This document shows positions 24,649 through 35,117 of a stretch of DNA of 64,000 nucleotides, in pieces (positions within the stretch are counted from its first letter, which is position 1; each line of letters starts with the position of its first letter). This stretch comes from Theobroma cacao (Eukaryota > Streptophyta > Magnoliopsida > Malvales > Malvaceae), in contig NC_030859.1 of NCBI RefSeq assembly GCF_000208745.1, positions 10,048,203 through 10,112,202 on the forward strand, written 5' to 3'. The notes beneath the pieces are model-generated. The model saw only the letters and a list, made by a program, of their open reading frames with translations. It ran no database searches and was not told where the DNA came from. A program made the position numbers and the translations under genes.

Positions 24649-26599
24649 GATGACATCCTGGTTTATTCGAAGAATGATGATGAACATGCTGCCCATTTGC
24701 GCATTGTGTTGCAAACTTTGCGCGAGAGACAACTCTATGCCAAGTTCTCTAAATGTGAATTCTGGTTGAAGGAAGTGGTTTTCTTGGGACATGTGGTGTC
24801 CGGAGCTGGAATTTATGTCGATCCCAAGAAGATTGAGGCAATCTTGCAATGGGAGCAATCGAGAACGGTAACTGAGATTCGTGGTTTCCTTGGCTTAGCT
24901 GGTTATTACCGAAGATTTGTTCAGGGATTTTCTTTGATACCAGCTCCTCTGACTCGTTTGACTCGTAAAGGAGTTAAGTATGAGTGGGATGATGTTTGTG
25001 AGAATCGATTTTAGGAGCTAAAGAACCGGTTAACTTCTGCTTCCGTTTTAACATTTCCTGTTAGTGAAAAAGAATTTGTGGTACATAGTGATGCATCTAA
25101 GTTGGGATTAGGGTGTGTGTTGATGCAGGATGAGAAAGTAATAGCTTACGCTTCCCGACAGTTGAAAAAGCATGAGACGAATTACCCTACTCATGACTTG
25201 GAGTTAGCAGCAGTAGTCTTCGCATTGAAGATTTGGAGACATTATTTATATGTTGAGCGTTGCTGGATTTTTACTAATCATAAGAGTTTGAAGTATTTGC
25301 TCACCCAGAAAGAGCTTAACTTGAGACAGAGACGATGGTCGGAGTTGATTAAGGATTATGACTTAGTGATTGATTATCATTCGGGAAAAGCAAATGTGGT
25401 AGCGGATGCCTTAAGTCGTAAATCCTCATTGTCATTAGCAACACTTCGGAGTTCTTATTTTTCGATGTTACTTGAGATGAAATCTCTAGGGATCCAGTTG
25501 AATAATGGTGAGGATGAAACCCTACTTGCTAGTTTCGTCGTGAGACCTTCATTGTTGAATCAGATTAGAGAATTGCAGAAATCTGATGATTGGTTGAAAC
25601 GGGAAGTTCAAAAGCTTCAAGATGGAGAAACTAGTGAGTTTAGACTTAGCGATGATGGTACTTTGATGCTTAGAGATCGAATTTGTGTCCCTAAGGATGA
25701 TCAGTTGAGACGAGCTATTTTGGAGGAAGCTCATTCTTCCGCCTACGCTTTACATCCCAAAAGCACCAAGATGTATCAAACTATTAAAGAAAGTTATTGG
25801 TGGTCGGGTATGAAATGAGACATAGTAGAGTTTGTAGCGAAATGTCTCACATGCCAACAGATTAAGGCGGAGCATCAAAAACCATCAGGTACTCTTCAAC
25901 CTTTACCGATTCTTGAATGGAAGTGGGAACACGTGACTATGGACTTTGTATTGGGTTTGCCGCGGACACAAAGTGGGAAGGATGCTATTTGGGTGATTGT
26001 GGATAGATTGACTAAGTCTGCCCATTTCTTGGCTATCCATAGCACGTATTCTATTGAGAGGCTGGTAAGACTTTATATAGATGAGGTTGTGAGATTACAT
26101 GGAGTTCCAGTTTCTATTGTGTCAGATCGAGACCCTCGGTTTACTTCTCGATTTTGGCCGAAATTTCAAGAAGCTCTTGGAACTAAATTAAGATTTAGTA
26201 CTGCCTTTCATCCGCAAACAGATGGTCAATCTGAGAGAACTATTCAGACCTTGGAGGATATGTTACGGGCTTGTGTCATTGACTTTATTGGGAGTTGGGA
26301 CAGACACTTGCCATTGGTGGAGTTCGCGTATAATAATAGTTTTCAGTCTAGTATTGGAATGGCACCATACGAGGCTTTGTATGGAAGGAAGTGCCGAACT
26401 CCGCTCTATTGGGATGAAGTAGGTGAGAGGAAATTGGTGAATGTGAAATTGATTGATCTAACAAATGATAAGGTCAAGGTTATCCGAGAGCGGTTAAAGG
26501 CAACTCAAGATAGGTAGAAGAATTATTCGGATAAACGAAGGAAAGATTTGGAGTTTGAAGTCGACGATAAAGTTTTTCTTAAGGTTTCTCCTTGGAAAG

Positions 26600-26682
26600 G
26601 TAATAATTTGAAAATTCCAAGTATTAAATCTTATTTGATTATACTATTGTGATAATTTGTGGTATTTATTGGACGATGAAAG
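26600..26682 (+). other. 83-bp intron-like insertion in pol, body 2
   Basis: It runs GTAATAATTTG to GACGATGAAAG and is flanked by GAAAGGT at 26595-26601 and GAAAGGT at 26678-26684. Excision at GT...AG rejoins tgg-aaa-g/gt-gtg-att, giving W-K-G-V-I, the expected linker sequence. It differs from the body 1 copy by only a few substitutions. Confidence 0.75.
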
Positions 26683-27098
26683 GTGTGATTCGATTCGCGA
26701 AGAGGGAAAAGCTCAATCCAAGATACATTAGACCCTTTCGTATCATTGAAAGGATTGGGCCAGTGGCTTACAGACTTGAATACCCCCAGAGTTAGATCGG
26801 ATTCATAATGTCTTCCACGTCTCGATGTTGAAAAAGTATGTTCCCGATCCTTCTCACATTTTAGAGACACCTCCCATTGAGTTGCATGAGGATTTGAAGT
26901 TTGAGGTGCAGCCTGTACATATTCTAGATCGAAAGGATCGAGTGCTAAGGAACAAGAGCATTCCAACGGTGAAAGTATTGTGGAAAAATGCTCGAATGAA
27001 GGAGATGACATGGGAAGTCGAGGGCCAGATGAGAAACCAATATCCACATCTTTTCTTCGAATCCGGTAAGTGAAATTTTGAGGTCAAAATTTTATTTT

Positions 27099-27112
27099 AA
27101 GGGGGGTAGTGC
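27099..27112 (+). other. Polypurine tract of body 2
   Basis: AAGGGGGGTAGTGC directly precedes LTR 3. Confidence 0.8.
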
Positions 27113-30005
27113 TGTAAAGCCCGACCTTATAAAATACTATTCATGATGTACATGTGATGATAGCATGATTGTATGCTAGGAGAGTCCTAAAAAATTTACC
27201 AAAGTCGATGTTGTACCTAGAGGTACAACAAAGTTGATTTAATCCTCGAACTAGATCAAATAGGAATTTTAAGGTGAGATTAAGATCGTCACAATCCAAG
27301 GATGACTCAAAATGGTAATTCGGAGTTTGAGGATCATTTGCCAATTGGGAACAAAATGAAAATTTTAGAAATGATTTTTTTGACCCCATTTGACTTATTG
27401 AAGTATGAGTTGAGGTTTAGAAGTGAAAATTTTTAATTTCGGTATAATTTGGAGTAAAAGGGTAAAATGGTAATTTTGCCAACCTAGGGGTAAAATTATA
27501 ATTTTCCACCATCAGGATATTTTTTCCAGCACATGGTCTTCCTTTATCTTCATCTTTGACCCTTGACTAATCATGTGGTGGAGATAAAATGTTTAAATTT
27601 TTAAAATTTTAAAAATGGACCAATAAGAAAATGTCATGTGTTAAGCTTACGATATTTTATTATTTAACTAAAAAAATCAGCATAAATCAGCCCATTACTC
27701 TCCAGATATTCGGCCAAGCAAGGAAGAGAGAGAAAGAGAGGAAAAACAAACCCTAGGTGAGGAATTTCAAGAGAAAAAGTGTGGAAAATCAAGGAAAACA
27801 AGTGAAAAAGGTAGGATTTTTCAACTTAAGCTTGAAATCTATTTTCCTTAAGCATTTCTCCTTATTTTCCATGCTTAAATTACATGTTTTTATGATGAAT
27901 TGTTGGCTGATCAAAATGGGTTAGGAGAGAGAAAGTTGTTAGATTAATTTGATTTTAAGTTATGTTAGTGTTTTTAGTTAGTTTAGCATATTTAGAAACA
28001 AAACAACAAGAAAAGAATTTATTTTCTCCCACAACCATTAATGGCCGAATTTACCATGTATGAGTGAGGATGAGTTTGATTTTTATTCTAGGAGAATTGG
28101 TTAAGAAATGATGAATTATGAGCCTAGAAAAATAATGGGAATTTTCGGAGCAAAAATACGAATTTTTACCCATTAGGGGTATTTTCGTAATTTGCTATCG
28201 AGACTGATAATTTGCACCACACTGAGGGACATTAAGTCAATTTGGGTGCAATTGAGGTATAGAAACTGAAAAAAATTAATTTGGGATTAAATTGGACGCG
28301 TTAGTAATTTAATCGGGTGATAAGACGAATTAGGCCAATACCGAGTTTAGATAGTTACCAGTGCATTTTTGCATTCCATATCATGCATTGGTAGTCTAAA
28401 TTAGTTTAATTTTGATTTAGTACCAACTTGGTGAAACTCTCGATTTTGTACTGTGTCAAGGTGGTGAGTCCTCCGATAAAGGCAAGGAAATTGCATCCGA
28501 GGACCAGTAGACAGAGTGCTTCGAAAGTCTGCATTCTAGACATTGTGAGTAAACTTACTGTCATTTTAATTATCTAGGGTGGTTTTTAGATGCTTTCATG
28601 AATTCTATGGAAAAAGGAATTTAAAAAGATAAATTTTCATGTTTTATGAATAAATGAGTTTCAATGAAATTAAATTATAAATTGTTTTGAAATTAATAGT
28701 GATTTTGAAAAATAGAGTACACGGAGACTGTTAATTGTGGCAATTTGATTGTTTAAATTAACTGGCTTATGATAAATCGAGCATGATTGGCTAGTTGGCA
28801 ATTGTATTGAAATGCGAATTGTTTGGTTACCTTGAAAAACTACGAATTACAAAATTGCCATATCATGTTATTGAGTTTTATTATATGGTGGATTATATAT
28901 TAATTAATCACTGCAGTAGGGGGTTTCTGTGGACCAGCCTTTTAGAGGGGCACGGTAAACCCCATTATATTCTTACCTCGAACGGAGAGGCGCGTAGGGT
29001 ATCTCCTGGGGTAAAGTTTAGGGTTCACTTCACGCTAAACCACCACGTGAGGGGGAACTCAGCCAACGCCAAGGAACGGCTATGTTTTCAAAACAAAAAC
29101 ATGATTTATGTGAAATGTGAATTTTAATAGCCTTGGCGGTCTCGGTAGGATGCCTCGGCCAAGGTGTCCCCGAGAATGGATTTATGGCACAAGCCTAGAT
29201 TTTTATGAGATTCATAAGCCTCTTTACGTGTTTTGAACAAAATGTGTTCTAATGCTATAACCCAGTTTATGATGATTTACTTTATTGTCTCCATGTACTC
29301 AACTCTAGATGTTTATGATGATGTTTGTTTACTCATTGGGATTTTATAATCTCACCACCCTCCTTTCCACCCATTTCAGGTTCAGTATAGACTGTAGATA
29401 GCTGATCTCATCGAGGACTACAGTGGGATCTGCATTTTCCAAACCGTAGGTTCACAGTCCTCTTTACTTTTGTTTATTCGGGGGCACTCTTGTTATTGTA
29501 AATTAAATTAAAATATTTTGGCTTACTGTATTACAGTATGTATAAATTTATTTAGCTTTTACGCTATAAAAATTATTCACGTATAACTCTATAAATATTA
29601 GTTTATAAGAAAATAAAATATTTTACTTAATATTTCTTTTATGTTCTTATTATATTCAAATAACCGTAATTTTGTTTCAAATGAAGATTTTAGACTTTTA
29701 AACTAATTTTTAATATGAATTATGTGTTTTGTAGTTGTGTATTACGTTTTAGCCAGTTTCAAAAATTTTGAAAAAAAAATGACCAAAATACCCCTGTGAG
29801 ACAAAAATTAATATTTTATTTATTTTTAGTTGGAAACAGTTTAAAATCTTTTAGAACATGATATTTGACAATGGTTGCTCACAAGGGAAATGAGAAACTG
29901 ATAGTAAAGCGTTGCGGGGTTTTAGGTTGACATTTCGAGCAATGAGTGTCTACCGGGACACCGCGGCGGTTGTCACGGGCTCGAGGGGAGTACCGGTTCG
30001 TGACA
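27113..30005 (+). mobile_element. LTR 3 of the chromovirus tandem (family A)
   Basis: TGTAAAGCCCGACC to GGTTCGTGACA, about 2.89 kb. It is shorter than LTRs 1 and 2 mainly because of a deletion near 27335, where GAGGATCA joins directly to TTTGCC. AAACCCTAG is at 27748-27756 and the hairpin arms at 29067-29083 and 29127-29138. The right flank (AATTG) is unrelated to the Sirevirus that LTR 1 interrupts. Confidence 0.92.
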
Positions 30006-30265
30006 AATTGTACCTAATGAATTGAAATATACATATTTATCATATAACAAATTGACATATATTTATCAATTAAAATTTGTCATGAATAATTTCAAATATT
30101 TACTTTATAATAATTTATCAAATAGCTTAATGACTTTGAATTAGTAAATATATTTTTTAAAATTGCATGCATAATGAAAATGGTAACATGCATGAATATA
30201 ATTGAGATTTATTTTTTTACTTAATTAAAGCTTGATAGATGTTTTACCTATTAATTAAAAACTTT
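30006..30265. other. AT-rich intergenic DNA, no gene seen
   Basis: No coding or repeat signature was recognised between LTR 3 and repeat R copy 2. Confidence 0.6.
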
Positions 30266-30675
30266 GTGGAGGGTGCTTTGCTAGGAGAATATGCTATAGA
30301 ATAAATGTAAAGATTGATTTTAAATGATAAGATAAAGATAAATACAACAAAACTTTTCAATCAGTTAACAATAAAATATGATGTTGGTTCCTAAATCTGC
30401 TATGTGGTATGGATTATTTTACCTAATAAATCTAATTTCTCCTATCTTGAGATTCTAATTTAAAACTTTTATGATAAAATATGTTTAAATTTTAATCATT
30501 GAAACATCCTTTTGGATATGTCTAGAGGATAACATTGTTATTTTACTATTATGTTTTGAAGTTTTGGTCATCATTCATTGGCAGCTAGTAACCTACCATC
30601 GTAATTGAAGGTGACCCCAACTAAATAATTCTTTCCTCGTGCCACATTATGCTTTCCTTTTTTGACTATCAAACT
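30266..30675. repeat. Direct repeat R, copy 2
   Basis: It matches 6768-7175 in the same orientation, about 23.5 kb away; landmarks are listed with that copy. Both copies lack coding potential. The flanks on both sides differ from those of copy 1. Confidence 0.8.
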
Positions 30676-31465
30676 TTCCAATATATTTAGTGAAATATAT
30701 TTACATTCCAATAATCATATGGCACTTACTGTATTTGTGAACAATCTAAACATTAAAAAACAAACATCATATTAAAAAGATTTATTAAAACCAACCTAAC
30801 CTATAAAGTATAGAATAACATTATAATACTTTTACAAACTTATCAAATCCAAACAAGAGAAAAGGAAGAGCAGAAAACTTAGAACCATAAAAACTTAAAA
30901 CCCAATTCTCCTTCGTTCCTGCAATACTCTTTTGAGAATCAAACAAATAGTTCATAAACAAAAATAAAAGATCATAATAAAATAAATAATAAATACAATC
31001 CACTAATAATAAAAAATGTAAAACAACAACGTCAAATATTACTCAACAATAAGTAAATGAAAATATTAAAAATGTATCTATAAGCTGATATAAAAGATAA
31101 GCCAAGTCGAAATACAACAAAGATCTCTTGAGGAGCATATTTCATAATTATTTGAAAATTTAAGGAAAAAACAAGATGAACTATATTGTTCAAGTAATGC
31201 TTTCTCATCCTATTCAAATATTATAAACTTGAAGAACGTATTAAAAATAGATAAAATTAATCAACAAATCAAAATTGAAGTTGAGCCACAATATTTAAGT
31301 GATATTTTTTATGACATATGAATATTGTAAACATTAGTATAAAACCCTTTATATAAATGTTTATATGAAACATTTTTAGAATTTTTTATAACCCAATCTA
31401 CAATAAATGAAAAAGCAAAGTTTGAACATAGGCATGATCGAATAAAACTTTGAACATGGGCTTAC
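30676..31465. other. AT-rich noncoding DNA beside the kinase pseudogene
   Basis: A few short open frames occur, but none has a recognisable motif. The stretch lies 3' of the minus-strand kinase fragment, so it could hold decayed downstream exons; I could not recognise any. Confidence 0.5.
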
Positions 31466-31730
31466 CCTTTCAAGCTCACTCCAATGAGATTTGCCATTAA
31501 ACATCTGAATGATGGTACAACCCAAACTCCATATGTCAACAACTAGAGCAAGATTTGGGTTGGCATCTTTCTGCATGACAACTTTTATGACTTGCAATAG
31601 AATAGTAACAGTAAAGAAAAGGAGTCAAAAATAGGAAAGCATGAAATATGTACAATTTACAGTAATGAGAATCACTTTAGGAGCCATCCAATGTGGATTA
31701 CCCTTCAAAGACAGCTCTAATAGTCGTGTA
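31466..31730 (-). pseudogene. MAPKKK5-like protein kinase fragment (two exon pieces)
   Basis: On the minus strand 31668-31725 encodes ELSLKGNPHWMAPKV, the activation-segment end of plant MEKK-type MAPKKKs (normally SLKGSPYWMAPE). An intron-like stretch ending TTGCAAG follows, then 31466-31590 encodes VMQKDANPNLALVVDIWSLG and CTIIQMFNGKSHWSELE, the region around subdomain IX. The VMQKD-NP-LA insert is typical of the MAPKKK5 branch. A GGTAAG donor ends the second piece at the place where an exon ends in plant MAPKKK5 genes. Key changes (APE to APK, PPW to SHW), an apparent frame slip at the intron and absence of the ATP-binding loop, HRD and DFG motifs mark it as a pseudogene relic of a MAPK cascade kinase. 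A family A solo LTR lies 420 bp upstream of it. Confidence 0.8.
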
Positions 31731-32152
31731 AGTTGCAATTAATAAAAAAAAAGGAAAAAAGGAAGAAAAGAAAAAAATTAGACTATTTTAAATAGACATT
31801 TAGCACATATCATCAGACTAACATAATCAATCATCATAATTTCAAAGTATTATTCTAAATATTATCAATTCTATGTAAGGCATAAAACATCTTCTTGCCC
31901 ACTTGATAGAGTGCATAGTTCTAGATAAACAACCATATATGGTGACAATTGATATCATTGTGGTATTTATGACCACAAAAAGAAGCAGCACGGATCACCT
32001 ATCAATAAACAAAAAATGTTTAGGATAATTGATATATAAGTATGATATCATCAAGTAGGCCAAAAGGTCTTGCATTCTGATCCTAATAATAATCAATTTC
32101 ATACCTCCATTTGTGTAGTTCGTTTGAAGTATTACATGTATATTATTGAAAC
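31731..32152. other. Noncoding DNA upstream of the kinase fragment
   Basis: The A-rich stretch 31740-31790 and the following sequence show no HRD, DFG or other kinase exon I can recognise on the minus strand. It ends at the insertion point of the solo LTR. Confidence 0.5.
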
Positions 32153-35117
32153 TGTCACGACCCGGAACTCTCATCGAGCCCGTGACAACCGTCGCGAAGC
32201 CTCGACAAACATTCTTCACCCCAAATGCCGATCGAAACCTCGTAAGGCTCTCGTATCAACTTTCGCACTTCCCCAGTGAACAATAGTTATCAAATATCAC
32301 ATTTCAAGAAATCATAAGTCGTTTCCAAATCAAAATAATATAATATTATTTTCTAGCTCATAGGGCATTTTCGTTATTTTTCTTCGAAATATTGAAACTC
32401 GCCAAAAAATGATGTGTGGGAGAAAAACACATGTTTCATAATTAAAGTAAATTTAGATGTCTAAAATAATTATTTGAAACGAAATTATAATAGTTTGAAT
32501 AAAATAATAATATTCAATAAAATATTCAATTTTAAAAAACAATATTTGTAGAAAAATTCGTAAATAATTTCTATAGTGTAAAAGCTAAATATATTCATAC
32601 GTACTTTAAAGCAGATAACTGAAGTATAAAATTTCTTTTACAGTGACACGTGGGCCCCCAATTAACCAAAAGGTGCGAGTCTATGAACCTACAATTTTGT
32701 CGATGCAAGGTTAATTGAAGTCCTTGATGCAATCGTCTATCTACAGGCTATCTCGAGCCTGAAATGTGGAGAATTGAGGGTGGTGAGATTATAAAATCTC
32801 AGTGAGTAGACAAACACCATCTAAACTATCTAAAGGTGAGTAAATGAAGACGAATTAAAATAATTCTTTTCCAATATATGTTTCACAATGTGAATATTTA
32901 GTTTACTCAATTAATCAACATGGCTTATATATCTCACAAAACTTGGCTCCTACCAAAAATCATCTTGGGGCCTTGGCCTAGGCATCTGACCGAGACCACC
33001 AAGGCTGTTAAATGTCTTTACATCCGAAATTCTAGCCATACCTTGGCGTTGGCTAAGTCTCACTCTCACGCGGTGGTCCACATGAAGTGTACTCAAATCT
33101 TTACCTCTAGAGATACCCTTCACACGACTCTCCAATCGAGGTAAGAATATAATAAAAATATCTGATTTTGTGCCCCCTCTCTTAGGCTGGTCCATAGAAC
33201 CTCCACTGCAGGGATTATGAATTATTTTATCTATCACCTGATTTATAAAATCTTTTTCTGCATGACATGGTAATTTATCGCAACCTAGCTTCTCAAGGCT
33301 GAATACATAGTACAATTATAATTTTGATACAAACACCGACTTTGCCATTCATGCTCACATATTACTATAAGCCATATAATTTAAAACACAATTTATAACA
33401 CAAGCAGGCAGTCTCCAATTACTCTATTTTCAAAACTAGTATTCAATTTTCCAGAAAATTTATAAAATTATTTTATAAAATCACAATTTCTCCTAAAACA
33501 TAGCAATTTACCATTTAAACTCATTTTCTATAAAATCACACAATTGTATAAAACTACTCTAGATAATTAAGACGATAATAAGTTTACTCACAGTTCTAGG
33601 AGTCGATGTACTCCTAATCCTAGTATTCAAGCACAATCTCTGCATTTTTACCAGTGTAATTTGCTTACCACCTATCCACAATGTACAATACATAATTCAT
33701 CACATTAATGCTTGACCATTATAAAATCAATTCAGGCTCGGTGTATATGCATGATATGATATGCAACTTATCCAACTACAACTTAAATGTGGTGCTGACC
33801 TAATTCGGCCTATTACTCGATTAAATGACAATTGTGTTCGATTTAGCTCCAAATTGCTCCATTTCATTTCAAATACTGAGATTCACCAAACTCAAATCAA
33901 ATAACCTAAAATTTGGCAAAACTATCTTCACTTTTCTTCTTAAAATTTTCGACCAATAATGGTGCATTATCACTCAAAAATTTTCCTATTCCATTTTCTC
34001 ACCATAAATCATCATTTCATCAATTTTTCAACCAATTCACTTGATCACAAAATCAATTCATTACTTCTACACTTCACATAGGATTTGGCCATTGAAGGTT
34101 CATGGGGAAAATGGATTCTTTTCTTGTTGTTTTGTTTCTAAACATGCTTAACTAACTAAAAACACTAACATANNNNNNNNNNNNNNNNNNNNNNNNNNNN
34201 NNNNNNNNNNNNNNNNNNNNNNNNNNNNNNNNNNNNNNNNNNNNNNNNNNNNNNNNNNNNNNNNNNNNTTCATCATGAAAACATGTAATTTAAGCATGGA
34301 AAATAAGGAGAAATGCTTAAGGAAAATAGATTTCAAGTTTAAGTTGAAAAATCCTACCTTTTTCACTTGTTTTCCTTGATTTTCCACACTTTTTCTCTTG
34401 AAATTCTTCACCTAGGGTTTGTTCTTCCTTTCTTTCCCTCTTTTCCTTGCTTGGCCGAATATTTGGAGAGATAATGGCTGATTTATGCTGATTTTTAAGT
34501 TAAATAATAAAATATCCTAAGCTTGACACATGGCATGTTTCCATTGGTCCATTTTAAAACTTTAAAAATTTTTAAACCTTTTATCTCCACCACATGATTA
34601 GTAAAAGCTCAAAATGAGGATAAGGGAAGACCATGTGCTGGACAAATGTCCTGGTGGTGAAAAATTATAATTTTGCCCATGGGATGGCAAAATTACCATT
34701 TTACCCCTATGCTCTAAAAAATGTTGGGATTATAATTTTTCACTTCTCAACCTCAAATCATACTCTAATGCTCAAATCATACTCCAATAAGTCAAATAGA
34801 GCCAATAAAATCTTTTCTAAAATTCTTATTTTGTCCCTAGTGGCAAATGACCATTTTGCCCCTATATAGTGAAAATTTCAGTTTGACTCCAAATTGATCC
34901 TCAAACTCCGAATTACCATTTTGAGTCATCCTTGGACCGTGAAACTCTCAATTTTACCTTAAAATTCCTATTTGAACTAGTTCGAGGCTTAATCAACTTA
35001 ATGATACCATTAGGGGCAATATCGTCTTTAGACAATTTCTCAAACTTCCTAAATATGCAACCATTCTATTGAACATGTAAATGACGTCGTAATTATTTTA
35101 TAGAACAGGGTTTGACA
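32153..35117 (-). mobile_element. Solo LTR, Gypsy family A, reverse orientation
   Basis: On the plus strand it begins TGTCACGACCCGG and ends GGGTTTGACA, the inverted termini of family A, about 2.97 kb including a 96-base gap. Flanks are GAAAC (32148-32152) and TAAAC (35118-35122), a 5-bp target duplication with one mismatch. No internal element sequence adjoins either end. It carries CTAGGGTTT at 34412-34420 and the inverted CCAAGG arms near 33000-33050. Short open frames such as those at 32920-33315 belong to the LTR and are not genes. Confidence 0.9.
34173..34268. other. Assembly gap (96 N)
   Basis: Unresolved bases inside the solo LTR 32153-35117. Confidence 0.99.

Larger units (their letters stand above)
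23535..27073 (+). pseudogene. Chromovirus pol, body 2 (decayed; contains N gap)
   Basis: The retropepsin motif DSGSD near 23595 and LGMDWL near 23810 are intact. An N run (23941-24648) hides the end of protease and most of RT; the frame resumes at DDILVYS of the RT active site. RNase H follows at about 25070-25440, ending VADALSRK, which is the region body 1 has lost. The integrase zinc-binding HHCC segment (25730-25870), core (25930-26480, with TMDF, SIVSDRD and GQSERT) and chromodomain-like tail (26905-27070) follow. Stops at 25012, 25816 and 26515, the 83-bp insertion at 26600-26682 and a one-base deletion near 26780 inactivate it. Tekay/Del-like chromovirus. Confidence 0.9.

Noticed and set aside
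23518..25014. Long open frames of about 240-500 residues on both strands across 23847-25014
   Set aside because: They are open only because they run through the 708-base N gap; only the ends are real chromovirus pol.
6768..30675. Repeat R considered as the two LTRs of one giant element
   Set aside because: The copies lack TG...CA ends, a primer site and a polypurine tract, and the sequence between them is a mixture of other elements.
34148..34411. Minus-strand frame of 87 residues
   Set aside because: It spans the 96-base gap inside a solo LTR.
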